Of a stretch of 64,000 nt of DNA, positions 42,999-52,437 are shown one piece after another. Source of the DNA: Loki-b32 sp048941605 (GTDB taxonomy: Archaea; Asgardarchaeota; Lokiarchaeia; Sigyniarchaeales; SOKP01); assembly GCA_048941605.1 (NCBI GenBank), contig JBHLNL010000002.1, forward strand, positions 1-64,000, read 5' to 3'. A model generated the notes under the pieces. The model was given only the letters and a program-made list of their open reading frames with translations, was not told where the DNA came from and did not search any database. The translations under genes and the position numbers were made by a program. Every line of letters starts with the position of its first letter. Within the stretch, counting starts at the first letter, position 1.

Positions 42999-44612
42999 TC
43001 AACTCTCTTTTATAGTTATAGTTTTTAAATTTTTAATTACTTTCTTTAATTCTAAATTTGGAAGGATAAATATAAGATTATAATTAGATAAATCGTTATC
43101 TATTTCGAATATTGGTAAAATTTTTCTTATTGTTCTAAAAATTGAACCTGCTTTATTATATTTACTTAAGATGGACACATTTGAAAGAATGATATTCTCT
43201 ATTCTAATATGGAGCTTAATTGAGATATAAAACACAAGAATAAAGAAGATTTTTTCAGGAGTAGTTAATTCCTCAAAATTTACAGGTGGATTATCATTTC
43301 TCATGAATTTTAATTCGATCAAAAAACTGTTAAGATTTTCCTTAACAATAATTCTAAATTGAGATATTAAATTAATTTCTGTTATGAATTTATTTATTAA
43401 AATTTCAATCTCATTAAGATGGTTTTCCAATTCTCTAAATTGATCTAATGATTCAGAGATTTCTTTTTCATTTGTTGTGATAGTAATCTCAGTTTCAAGA
43501 TTTTTTACTTTTTCATCAAACTCCTTCAATTGGGTAATTATTAAGGATAAATCAATGGGATTTTGAGGATTATAATAATTTTTTGAGATAACCAACTTAT
43601 CTAATTGAGTTTCTATTTTTTGAAGTTTTTCTTTAATTTCATTTATTGGGCGTATTGATTTTACATAATTTAAATCATCATTCTGAAAGGTTGCAATATC
43701 ATCATCTTTTATTTTTTCTTTTAGTTCAGATTGTAGATCTTTTATTCTTTTCTCCTCAGTATTGATTATATCCAACAAAGTATGATAATCCTTTTTGTAT
43801 ATTTCAAAAATTGGCCTCAATTCTTCCAATTTAAATTGAATTTGATCTACTTTTGATTTATTTTTATTAATTTCAAATTGAATTTCTTTTGCGGTCTTTT
43901 GAAGACGTTTTATTCTTTCAGCGTTCGATAAATTGTTGTTAGTTTCTATAGTATTTCCTTTTTTCTCATTTTTTAATCCTGGCACATCTTCTGACATCTC
44001 TCGAGTGATTTTATTGATTTGACTGAAACAGTGTTTTTTTTGTTTAGTTAATTCCTGAATTTTTGAATTAAAATCTGCTAATTTCTCATTTACTTGGTCA
44101 ATTTGGTTTTTACGGTGTAAAAAATCCATTTCTAACAATTTTAATTTTGTTTTATTTGATACTAAGGATTCATTCAATTTTTCTAATAATTCTGAACTAG
44201 CCGTAATTTCACTTGATTTTTTATAATGTTTTGATAATTCTAATTCTCTTAATAAATATTGTTTTTGGTTTAAAAGCATATTGTAATTAACAATAAGAAT
44301 TAAACTTTCCACAATCTCATTATATTGGGAATTAATATCAATATTCTTATGAGTTATTTTGTGATATTCAATTAAAAAATCTAACATTTTATTAGATTTC
44401 GTTAATTTGGAGGAGGATTCAGAATTTTTCTGTATTAAATGCAAAAATTTTTCAGCAGAAATATTATCAAAATCTTCAGAAATTTCAAGGAATATTTTGT
44501 CTTTATATTCATTTAATAGATTCTTCTTAATCTTTCCATTAATTAATGTGAATCTATCCTTAATTAGAAACTCTTTAGAGCCAATTGATACCTTAAAATT
44601 ATTAATTGGAAT
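42999..44612 (-). CDS. SMC/Rad50-like coiled-coil protein with degenerate ATPase heads
   Basis: About 537 residues. The N-terminus (INNFKVSIGSKEFLIKDRF, then TLINGKIKKNLL) follows the first strands and P-loop position of SMC/Rad50 heads, but the GxxGxGKS residues are gone. Residues about 110-430 are long coiled coils. The C-terminus has LTTPEKIFFILVFYISIKL and ENIILSNVSILS where SMC proteins have the LSGGEK signature and Walker B, again without catalytic residues. No ATG, GTG or TTG begins the full frame. ATT at 44612 with AGGT seven nt upstream is the best candidate. TTG at 44444 would lose the N-terminal lobe. Confidence 0.55.
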   Translation of the reverse strand: MPINNFKVSIGSKEFLIKDRFTLINGKIKKNLLNEYKDKIFLEISEDFDNISAEKFLHLIQKNSESSSKLTKSNKMLDFLIEYHKITHKNIDINSQYNEIVESLILIVNYNMLLNQKQYLLRELELSKHYKKSSEITASSELLEKLNESLVSNKTKLKLLEMDFLHRKNQIDQVNEKLADFNSKIQELTKQKKHCFSQINKITREMSEDVPGLKNEKKGNTIETNNNLSNAERIKRLQKTAKEIQFEINKNKSKVDQIQFKLEELRPIFEIYKKDYHTLLDIINTEEKRIKDLQSELKEKIKDDDIATFQNDDLNYVKSIRPINEIKEKLQKIETQLDKLVISKNYYNPQNPIDLSLIITQLKEFDEKVKNLETEITITTNEKEISESLDQFRELENHLNEIEILINKFITEINLISQFRIIVKENLNSFLIELKFMRNDNPPVNFEELTTPEKIFFILVFYISIKLHIRIENIILSNVSILSKYNKAGSIFRTIRKILPIFEIDNDLSNYNLIFILPNLELKKVIKNLKTITIKES

Positions 44613-44635
44613 ACTTAATACCTACTTCTTTTTAA

Positions 44636-45676
44636 TTATTGATTATTGAAATGATCTCTATACTCTTTATACTCTTTTTCTTTCTTTTTCTTCCTTTCTC
44701 TAATTAAATCAATTGGATCTTTATCCTCGTCCTTTTGAATCATATATTTTTCATTAAAGCTTTTATTCATTTGTAACTTAAATTTTTTAATCTTTTCGGA
44801 AACCTCGTCGCTAATTTCAATTGATTCTTGTTCGGTAGCTTTTTTAGAAATATCTGTTAATTTTTCTCGGCTTTTTCTCCTTCTTAATCTTTCAAATTCC
44901 CTATCAGAAAGTTTTAAATATTCTTCATAAGTTTCTTTTTGTTCTTTTTGTTTCTTCTTTAATTTTTCTAATTCTTCTTTCTCTCTTACTTTTTTCAGTA
45001 TTTCCCTTTTAGCGGTTAATTCTTTTTGAGTCGCACGGTTTTCACTGGTTTTTAAGTACTCTTTAAAACTTGAATCTGGATTTTTAATAAAAAATTTTTT
45101 ATATTCTTCGATTAAAATTGGATTTGTTTCCTCAGGAATCTTATCCAATTCATTTTCAAGTCTTTTTTGTAATAGTTCTTGATAATAAATTCTTATTTTT
45201 CCTACGGATTTTTGAAAAAGACTATTATATTTTAAGGAATCTAAAAGCTCTAACCATTCTTGTATTTCAATTGAAGGTATAAATGACACAAAATCTATGA
45301 TTTTACTAATTTTTTTATCTTGAATTAAAGATAATCCTATTCTTTTTGCTAAATCTTTATCAATCTTTAAATTTTTTAATTTATCCCTAAAAATTTCTTT
45401 ATATTTTTTAACTAACTTGTCTTGAAAATCAAGAAACTTATTTAAATTGATTTTAGTTATTTTGTTTAATCTATTATTAACATTTTGCATGATACTTTTT
45501 ATAGTTGCAATCTGGGCAAGAAAAGTCTCATTCTTAATTTGATTTTCAACAATATGTGAATTTTTTTCAAAATTTAAAGAGATTTCTTTTAATTGATTTA
45601 ATTTTATCTGGAGATCTTCAATTGGATATGTTAATTCCTTTATTTTTTCTAGATTGAATATTTGGTTAGTTTTCAT
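44636..45676 (-). CDS. Coiled-coil protein of the AAA operon
   Basis: Unrecognised 346-residue protein. Residues 1-90 and 215-346 are strongly charged coiled coil. The last third is extremely Lys/Glu-rich (KEELEKLKKKQKEQKETYEE). A helical globular part lies between (about 95-200). It ends 23 nt before the SMC-like gene's ATT start and begins 49 nt after the AAA ATPase gene. It may be a structural arm or adaptor of the same complex, by position only. Confidence 0.6.
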   Translation of the reverse strand: MKTNQIFNLEKIKELTYPIEDLQIKLNQLKEISLNFEKNSHIVENQIKNETFLAQIATIKSIMQNVNNRLNKITKINLNKFLDFQDKLVKKYKEIFRDKLKNLKIDKDLAKRIGLSLIQDKKISKIIDFVSFIPSIEIQEWLELLDSLKYNSLFQKSVGKIRIYYQELLQKRLENELDKIPEETNPILIEEYKKFFIKNPDSSFKEYLKTSENRATQKELTAKREILKKVREKEELEKLKKKQKEQKETYEEYLKLSDREFERLRRRKSREKLTDISKKATEQESIEISDEVSEKIKKFKLQMNKSFNEKYMIQKDEDKDPIDLIRERKKKKEKEYKEYRDHFNNQ

Positions 45677-45725
45677 TTTTTATTGGTATTAAACTGTGTT
45701 TTAAATATTTAGATCCAGATTAAAT

Positions 45726-46835
45726 TTATATTTCAGGAGGGCTAGGGATCATTCTACTCTTTTTATCTGATTTTTTCATATTTGTTGAAATTTGCTTGGT
45801 GTCACTTAAAACATCTTGTCTATCAACATGGATAGCAGTACCTCCAACTAATTTTAATGAACTATAGAAAGAGTCATAAGTCAATACACCTGTATTAATT
45901 GATTTTAATATAGCAACTCTTGTACCTCTTTCAATATCAGATCCTGAATATCCATATGTTAAATTTAATAGTCCTTGGGATTTTTGCTTCTTTTTAAATT
46001 CTTCCCATAAAATACCATTATCAAATTCAGAAATAATTCGACCTAATTTTGTTTCCAATTGTATTGATACTTCTTGGATTGCTTTATATTCATTATTTAA
46101 ATTTGAGATAATTGTATCATCTACCCCGATCTTATAAATTTTTAGTTTATTGATAAATGATTCAATAATTTTTTTTCTTAAGTGAAAATCAGGAAAATAA
46201 AATTTAAAATGGAAAGTAAAACGACGCCATATTGCGGAGTCTAGTTGATTTTGATGATTAGTAGCTCCAAATATCGCTAATGGAACTCCTTCATAATTGA
46301 TTCGATCAATAACTTGAAGAAAGGAAATTACTGCCCTTTTGATTTCTCCCACTTCATGAATATTAGATCTTTCAGAGCCAATTGCATCAATTTCATCAAA
46401 AAATAATATAAAAGCTCCTTTTTCTTTAGAAATTTCAGCAGCTAATTCGACAACTCCTCGAATATTTTTAATGGTATCTCCAAGTAATGGTGATACAAGT
46501 CTATCAGATTCTACTACACAGATTGGTATATCATGTTTTTTGGCAAAACCTCTCGTTAGGGATGTTTTTCCTGTACCTGGAGGACCATAAAGAAGAACTG
46601 TTAGATTGGGAGCTAAATTGGTGTTTTTTAAATTTTCTGTAAATTCATTATATTTATTCAAAGCATTAAAAAAATCCTCTAAAATTTCTTTTTTAACTTC
46701 ATTTCCTAAAATATCATCTATTGTTTCTTTAATATCAGAAGGAAAATAAACAGCTCCATATTTACCAAGTCTGTCTTTAATTACATCGTCAGTAAATACT
46801 GATTTAGTTTCCTTTTCACTGTTAGATTTATTCAT
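45726..46835 (-). CDS. AAA+ ATPase of the operon
   Basis: A 369-residue classic AAA ATPase: Walker A GPPGTGKTS (Lys90), Walker B AFILFFDEIDAIG (Asp147, Glu148), sensor-1 Asn193 in FGATNHQ, arginine fingers WRRF (204-205), and GYSGSDIERGTRVAI as the C-terminal helical signature. It resembles the single AAA domains of proteasomal or Vps4-like ATPases. A short 40-residue N-terminus offers no substrate domain, so recruitment by the neighbouring proteins is inferred. It is the only clear enzyme in the operon. Confidence 0.85.
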   Translation of the reverse strand: MNKSNSEKETKSVFTDDVIKDRLGKYGAVYFPSDIKETIDDILGNEVKKEILEDFFNALNKYNEFTENLKNTNLAPNLTVLLYGPPGTGKTSLTRGFAKKHDIPICVVESDRLVSPLLGDTIKNIRGVVELAAEISKEKGAFILFFDEIDAIGSERSNIHEVGEIKRAVISFLQVIDRINYEGVPLAIFGATNHQNQLDSAIWRRFTFHFKFYFPDFHLRKKIIESFINKLKIYKIGVDDTIISNLNNEYKAIQEVSIQLETKLGRIISEFDNGILWEEFKKKQKSQGLLNLTYGYSGSDIERGTRVAILKSINTGVLTYDSFYSSLKLVGGTAIHVDRQDVLSDTKQISTNMKKSDKKSRMIPSPPEI

Positions 46836-46860
46836 TTTTTTTCAACTCATTATTTTAAAT

Positions 46861-48168
46861 TTATTTATTCATATTTTTATTTTCAAATGCCTCACAATAA
46901 ATTGCAATTTCATTAATAAAATCTTTCAGATTATCAATTTGAGATCCAATAAAATTAAAAATTTCTTTTCGATATTGGATTGAATCTCTAATTTTCATCT
47001 TATCTAACCCTAAATAGTTTGGAAAACATATTAATTTCATTAAATATGGAAGAACTTTTTCATTTGTTTGCAGATCTTTAAAAATGGAATAAAAAATATT
47101 TTCATCAGATAATTTCCATTTTAAAATACCCATATATATTAAAAAAGCAAAATTCATTGAAATCCAATTAATTAATTCTTTTGATAAAAAGCCCCGTCTT
47201 TGGGATGCAAATGCTAAATAATATAATATCAATGTTTCATTGCTAAATTGTGGATATAATCTTGTATTCCCATCTGTTTGTTTATTGTCTCTTAGAAAGT
47301 TGTTTTCTAATAAAATTTCTATAAAACCTTCCTGTGGTGCTAGAAAAATCCCATCAATTAGACGTAACCCTATCCTTTCAGCAACTTTTTCAATAGCTTC
47401 TTCTTCTGCATTCGCAATCGAGTCAATATAGGGTAAAAATACGTCATTTTTTAAGATCATAGGAATCTCATGGTCTTTTTTTTCCGGAAATTCTCCAAAA
47501 TTGGGATCCAAGTTGTAGAGTGATGTTATGTTATTGATTATTTGATATATTTTTGGTGAGATTCCAGGAATTTCAAAATAATCTGGATTTTCTAAATTTT
47601 CTCGATAATAAGTATGTGGCTGTAAAAGGTGCCTTTGACATTCATAAAAATTATTAGAAGATTTTAACAACTTTTCATATATAAGTTTGAGATTTGCCCC
47701 TCTTGGAAATAAAATATCTTCAATGAATTTAACTAATTTATATAAATAAGTATTTTCCAAATTTAATTCATCAGGATTAGTGATATGACGTAAAATATTC
47801 AAGGCGTCGATAGACTCATGGAGAAAATCAACAATGTAATCTTTGATATCAATTATAGGGATGTTATCTCGGTATTTAACAATGAAGTCTTTAATTATCT
47901 CATAAATATTCGATCGGTACATCGCAGAAAATTCTGAAAGTGCCCTAACTTTACGAATATTTCTCTTTTCTTCTTCTTGGCGGATTTTATCTAAAATTTC
48001 AGGATCTAATAATAGATCTGCATCTAATTCAATAATTATTCTTCTAGTTTCCCTTAGAATTGGGCGCATATGACTTAAAAATGTTAAATATCTTGGTAAA
48101 ATATCTGTCCATTTCTCTCTTTTTCTTCCTGATTTTACTGTTCTCGTAGATTTTTTTTTATAACTCAT
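46861..48168 (-). CDS. Helical protein of the AAA operon (435 aa)
   Basis: Unrecognised, almost entirely helical 435-residue protein with a basic N-terminus (YKKKSTRTVKSGRKREKW). No membrane segment, cysteine cluster or enzyme motif is visible. The N-terminal 150 residues are amphipathic helices. It lies 25 nt upstream of the AAA gene and 26 nt after the next gene, so tight co-transcription is evident. A structural subunit is likely. Confidence 0.6.
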   Translation of the reverse strand: MSYKKKSTRTVKSGRKREKWTDILPRYLTFLSHMRPILRETRRIIIELDADLLLDPEILDKIRQEEEKRNIRKVRALSEFSAMYRSNIYEIIKDFIVKYRDNIPIIDIKDYIVDFLHESIDALNILRHITNPDELNLENTYLYKLVKFIEDILFPRGANLKLIYEKLLKSSNNFYECQRHLLQPHTYYRENLENPDYFEIPGISPKIYQIINNITSLYNLDPNFGEFPEKKDHEIPMILKNDVFLPYIDSIANAEEEAIEKVAERIGLRLIDGIFLAPQEGFIEILLENNFLRDNKQTDGNTRLYPQFSNETLILYYLAFASQRRGFLSKELINWISMNFAFLIYMGILKWKLSDENIFYSIFKDLQTNEKVLPYLMKLICFPNYLGLDKMKIRDSIQYRKEIFNFIGSQIDNLKDFINEIAIYCEAFENKNMNK

Positions 48169-48194
48169 ATTTATTAATTTACCATATAGTTATT

Positions 48195-49334
48195 TTAATC
48201 TTCATTATAGCCAACTAAAATTTCAGTAAATATATTAGAAATCTCAATGAAAATTGGTATTTCCACACGACACAAATTTCCAAGAATCCATTTATTAACA
48301 TCTTTAAGAAGAAATCTTATTTGATTGTGAATCTTTTTATTAATTTCTGAATCGATTATTTTAGATAACCATAATCCTCCTCCTATTCTATAAGCAATGA
48401 TCTTGATAAGTGGTTCGAATAATGGTTCTAAAACTTGTTTCATCATCCAAGATTTTGGAATAACGCTCATGTTCTTTTCTTTAAAACTTGGGTCATTTAA
48501 AATTGGATTTGTCTCATCAATGCTTAATTTAGGCATGAAACTTAGTAATAAGATTAAAGCAAAAATAGATGAAATCCCATTTATGGTATAAGAGCCTCCA
48601 ATTCTCTCGAGATCATCTCTATTTATCGCAATATTGGCTAAAAACATGCAAATAAAGACATTTCTGTCAAAATCTTTAGAAACAACAGCATATCCTAAGT
48701 TCTCATCAATTTCCAAATATTTCTCTTCAAGAATCTTTATAATTTCTTCCGGAAATGTGTAAAATACATAGCGTTTTTCTTCACTCCTTCTTACATCCTT
48801 TTCAATTACAAGTTCTTTGGAGACAAGCCCAAATAAATTCACCAGTTCTTCAAGTTGCTTTTTCACATAATGATGTGGTTTATTTGGGTCTCCAAACATA
48901 GCAAAAAATTGATGATCTACAATATGAAAATCATTTCTCTTACTAAAAGCCTCAACCATTCTATCTATTATTGGTACCTGAGTTCCAGCCATTATAGCTT
49001 TTGCTTTAGAAGTTACAAATCCATTTAGCAATTCATTAATTATAAAATCTTGTTCATGAGTTCTTGATTTTAACACTTTTTGAAAAGCTTCAACAAAATT
49101 TTTAGTATTGGGGAAAAAAGCATTTTGAATTTTATCATTTATGGATCTCAATAGTATATCTCCGTCATTTTTAGGAAAATGAAGTTTCATATTGTTTAAT
49201 CTTTGAATAAGCGCTTCTTTAGCACCGGGTATATTTTCTATATCTCTTTTTTGTAATTCGATAATTGCTATTTCAAGGTTAGTTTGGAAGTCAACTAATA
49301 ATCTTTTCCATGTTGGATCTTCAGGAGCAGCCAT
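48195..49334 (-). CDS. Helical protein of the AAA operon (379 aa)
   Basis: Unrecognised 379-residue helical protein. Hydrophobic segments near 250-270 (GISSIFALILLLSFMP) and 315-335 are too short or polar for sure membrane helices. The fold may be a tandem winged-helix or armadillo-like array, but no motif is diagnostic. It lies in the middle of the operon with 26-nt spacers on both sides. Confidence 0.6.
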   Translation of the reverse strand: MAAPEDPTWKRLLVDFQTNLEIAIIELQKRDIENIPGAKEALIQRLNNMKLHFPKNDGDILLRSINDKIQNAFFPNTKNFVEAFQKVLKSRTHEQDFIINELLNGFVTSKAKAIMAGTQVPIIDRMVEAFSKRNDFHIVDHQFFAMFGDPNKPHHYVKKQLEELVNLFGLVSKELVIEKDVRRSEEKRYVFYTFPEEIIKILEEKYLEIDENLGYAVVSKDFDRNVFICMFLANIAINRDDLERIGGSYTINGISSIFALILLLSFMPKLSIDETNPILNDPSFKEKNMSVIPKSWMMKQVLEPLFEPLIKIIAYRIGGGLWLSKIIDSEINKKIHNQIRFLLKDVNKWILGNLCRVEIPIFIEISNIFTEILVGYNED

Positions 49335-49360
49335 ATTTTTCTCTTACCATTCAAATTATT

Positions 49361-50341
49361 TTAATTATTTATAGTCCAATTTAGCTCGAGTGATGTATTT
49401 CTTAAAGCTTTAATCAGAGGTTTAATTAAAGTTTTATCATAAATATTTGGAGAAGAAATTCCTTTTTGAGCTTTCCATCCCATCTGAGTACCATTTCCCA
49501 TTTCTCTCTGTCCATATTTTAAAATATTACTTAAATCTCGTACCCACCAATAAAACCTTAACCATTTTTTATTTGGATTATCTTTTGAATATATTACTGC
49601 CAATGCTTTCCATTCTCCCATTAACCATTTAAGAGTTATTCCACTAACTGGAAGGTAAAAATTAATAGGAAAATTTGCATGAAATTTTAAATCAAGATCT
49701 TTTGTTGAAATATTAAAAATTGGTTGATTATATCCTTCTAAAATAACTATTTCTCCACAATGCTGACATTCGTAATGAGATTTCATTTTATCCATCTTAT
49801 TCTGACATTTAGGACAGGTTTTATTTTCTAATATCCTATATTTTATTATCTCTATATACTTTTCTTTTTCTAATTCTTCTTTTGTTTTACTTTCTTGTTT
49901 TCCGTATTTTCCACGCCAACCCCAGAGTTCATCAAAAGATTCATCAACTTTTTCTAAAGCTACTATAAGATTATTTAAAACGTATTTATCATAGACTTTA
50001 AACATTCCTGCATGTTGATAATTTTTCCACCAAGAAAGTCTCACATATTTCTCTTCCTTTAAATAAGCGCTATGACATATTAATACAGCAAATAACCTAT
50101 TTTCTGTCTTGTTAATTACAATCCCTTTTTCTGCCACTTCATAATTTTTATTTAAGGAAGCATTTTTATGAAAATACTCTCCATCTTGAAAGTCTCCTTG
50201 CCCAATCTCTTTTTTTCTATTTAAATCTACTTTTTCATCTTTTTCTTTAATAATTTTTTTACATTGTGGGCATTGAAAAATTCCAGCTACTAAGGGTTCC
50301 GTCTCAATATTACATGCAGGGCATTTCAAATTAATCATCAC
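49361..50341 (-). CDS. Duplicated zinc-ribbon plus Trp-rich domain protein
   Basis: A 326-residue protein with two copies of the same unit. Each begins with a four-Cys zinc ribbon (LKCPACNIETEP...FQCPQCKK; KTCPKCQNKMDK...YECQHCGE) and continues with a domain containing paired Trp (VRLSWWKNYQHAG; LRFYWWVRDLSNIL) and a closing helix (LNNLIVALEKVDESF; IKPLIKALRNTSLEL). The family is not known to me. Zinc ribbons suggest nucleic-acid or protein docking. Its start overlaps the upstream gene by 11 nt, so the pair is coupled. Confidence 0.65.
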   Translation of the reverse strand: MMINLKCPACNIETEPLVAGIFQCPQCKKIIKEKDEKVDLNRKKEIGQGDFQDGEYFHKNASLNKNYEVAEKGIVINKTENRLFAVLICHSAYLKEEKYVRLSWWKNYQHAGMFKVYDKYVLNNLIVALEKVDESFDELWGWRGKYGKQESKTKEELEKEKYIEIIKYRILENKTCPKCQNKMDKMKSHYECQHCGEIVILEGYNQPIFNISTKDLDLKFHANFPINFYLPVSGITLKWLMGEWKALAVIYSKDNPNKKWLRFYWWVRDLSNILKYGQREMGNGTQMGWKAQKGISSPNIYDKTLIKPLIKALRNTSLELNWTINN

Positions 50342-51431
50342 TAATTATTAAAATCAATCTCTCATAATCTAAATTTAATAGTTTTAATTCTTTCTCTGTT
50401 AGTTTAGTAATTTGCTCATTTATTTTTACGAGATCTTTTCGTAATTCAATTAATGAGGTTTGAATATTATCTACAATTCCATCTTCGTTAAAAGATATTT
50501 TTTCTATAAATTCTAAATAACTTAATTTTTTGTTCTTACCAGAATAGTTTTTCTTCAATTTTTTCAATTTATTTTCAATATCCTCAAGTTGGTTCCTAAT
50601 AGTTAATAGTGTTAATAATTGAGAAGTCCACTGCTTATATAATTGATCCTCCTTATTGATTTTGTCAAAGTTAAATTTATCAGAAAGTTCTATTTTCTCG
50701 TCTTTAAGATATTGGAATATCTCTTTATTTTCTTCTATTGCTTTATTAATTTTTTTCATTATTGGTTTTGTATTTAATAATGGTTCAAAAATTTTAATAA
50801 ATCCATTAATTTTATCTTGAATTTCTTTAAACCTTTGATAAAATCCTTCAATTGTAACTTCAATTTTAATCACTTGATATATATTCCCATATTGATCCAA
50901 AATATAATAAAAATCATCTGATAGTGTATAATCATGTTCACCAATTTCTAAAATCAACGAATGAATAGCAGTACTTTTCTCACATCTCACTCCTTTCAAC
51001 CTTGTAAGAGCTAAATTAAAATTCCTTCTATTTAAGAATTTAAATTTCTTGCTTATAATTAAATATAGAGTGTCATCTGGAATAGATATTGTATCATTCT
51101 CAATGGTTACTGTTTCTTCTCCTAATTTTATTATATAATCACCATCTTTTTGTTCAAAATCTCTTAAACTTCGAATATTTTTAAAGAGACCTAAGTCAAT
51201 GTAAATTTCAATAAATTCTTCTTTCCAAAAATTTAAGATATTATTTTTATAAATATCATCTAAATACAGCACTCTCTCATAAGATTCTATAAGACCTATG
51301 TCGGATAAATCTTTAAATAAATCATTTCGAATGATATAAAGGAAAAGAATTATATACCTCATATCTACATTGTCAAGAATTTTATCGATTAAGTTTTTAT
51401 CATATTCTAATGTCAAATTATTATGTTCCAT
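50331..51431 (-). CDS. First gene of the AAA operon, helical/beta protein
   Basis: Unrecognised 366-residue protein. The N-terminal 90 residues may hold a winged helix. A beta-rich middle follows (EETVTIENDTISIPDDTLYL). The C-terminal 160 residues are coiled coil (NQLEDIENKLKKLKKNYS). A kleisin-like or bridging subunit would suit the SMC-like partner, but that is speculation from context. It is the promoter-proximal gene, divergent from the Elf1-like gene across about 200 AT-rich nt. Confidence 0.55.
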   Translation of the reverse strand: MEHNNLTLEYDKNLIDKILDNVDMRYIILFLYIIRNDLFKDLSDIGLIESYERVLYLDDIYKNNILNFWKEEFIEIYIDLGLFKNIRSLRDFEQKDGDYIIKLGEETVTIENDTISIPDDTLYLIISKKFKFLNRRNFNLALTRLKGVRCEKSTAIHSLILEIGEHDYTLSDDFYYILDQYGNIYQVIKIEVTIEGFYQRFKEIQDKINGFIKIFEPLLNTKPIMKKINKAIEENKEIFQYLKDEKIELSDKFNFDKINKEDQLYKQWTSQLLTLLTIRNQLEDIENKLKKLKKNYSGKNKKLSYLEFIEKISFNEDGIVDNIQTSLIELRKDLVKINEQITKLTEKELKLLNLDYERLILIISDD

Positions 51432-51631
51432 GCCTAAAATCCACTCTTTATTTTTAAAAATACTATTACATTTCAGTTAAAAAGAGTAACTGAGATAATT
51501 ATTCATTCCTAAAAAATTTTACCAAAATCCTCTAAAAATTTTCACATAAAAGCAAAAATATTTTAGTTTTTATTTCTTTTTATTCTAAATGAAGATATGT
51601 CCATTTTTAAGAAAATAATTTGGTGATTCTA

Positions 51632-52210
51632 TTGGGAAGGAGAAAACGTAAACAAGTAACACCAAAACGGGTAAAACGGGTTCCTAAAATCTTCACATGC
51701 CCCGAGTGCGGTGAGAAAAGTGTAAAGGTAACAGATCTTAAAAAGAAGGGCGCTTTTGCCACCGTGAAATGTGGTAATTGTGGGTTAACTAAAGAAGTGC
51801 TTGTTAATTCAATTTCGGAGCCTGTAGACGCTTTTGGAGATTTTATTGATATCTATTATGCTGATCAAGAATTACAAAGATTAGAAAGAAGAATAAAAAA
51901 ACTAAAAGAAGAAAATGAATGGGGAGAGCTTGCACTAGCTTATTCAATTTTATCCGATCTTTGTAAAACAAAAGCAGCAACATTATTAGAAGAAGATGAT
52001 GTTGATTTGGATGATGTTAATAAATGGAAATTGAGAGCTGAGGAATATAAACAACTTGAAAAAAATACTCTATTAAAACTTGATACTGAAGAACTTGAAC
52101 GTGGGGTTCGAACTGATGAAGAATCCTTATTTGCTGAAAGTGATACAAAGATAAAGAAGGAAAGAAAAATTGATGATATTTTTGATGATCCAGGGTTCTT
52201 GGAGTTTTAA
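51632..52210 (+). CDS. Elf1-like transcription elongation factor
   Basis: The N-terminus GRRKRKQVTPKRVKRVPKIF and zinc ribbon TCPECGEKSVKV...VKCGNCGL match archaeal and eukaryotic Elf1, which binds elongating RNA polymerase. A 120-residue acidic helical extension follows and ends in DDIFDDPGFLEF, longer than in yeast. I place the start at TTG 51632 because GGTGAT lies five nt upstream and the product then begins MGRRKRK as in the family. A TTG at 51620 would add four residues. Confidence 0.85.
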   Translation: MGRRKRKQVTPKRVKRVPKIFTCPECGEKSVKVTDLKKKGAFATVKCGNCGLTKEVLVNSISEPVDAFGDFIDIYYADQELQRLERRIKKLKEENEWGELALAYSILSDLCKTKAATLLEEDDVDLDDVNKWKLRAEEYKQLEKNTLLKLDTEELERGVRTDEESLFAESDTKIKKERKIDDIFDDPGFLEF

Positions 52211-52437
52211 AAGCCTAATAATTAAATTTTATACTTTTATTTAGGATTCTTGATTTTATATTTGCTGGAATGTACTTTCACTTTGATAAATTCCACAAAT
52301 ATTTAAAAAATTGCTTTTAGATATTAGAATTGCTTCCTTAAGATTTAATATATATATTAATAGGAAAAAGAAAATATCCTTTTTTTTTACCCGAAAAAGT
52401 AAGGAATGTAAAAAAGTTTACCAGTTTAGGAGATGGG
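52211..52437. other. Intergenic region between convergent genes
   Basis: 227 nt between the Elf1-like and proline-rich genes. It is AT-rich, with a T9 run near 52380 that could end transcription of the Elf1-like gene. No ORF or hairpin is supported. Confidence 0.35.

Noticed and set aside
44407..44649. 80-residue plus-strand frame
   Set aside because: It is antisense to the N-terminal lobe of the SMC-like gene and has no ribosome binding site.
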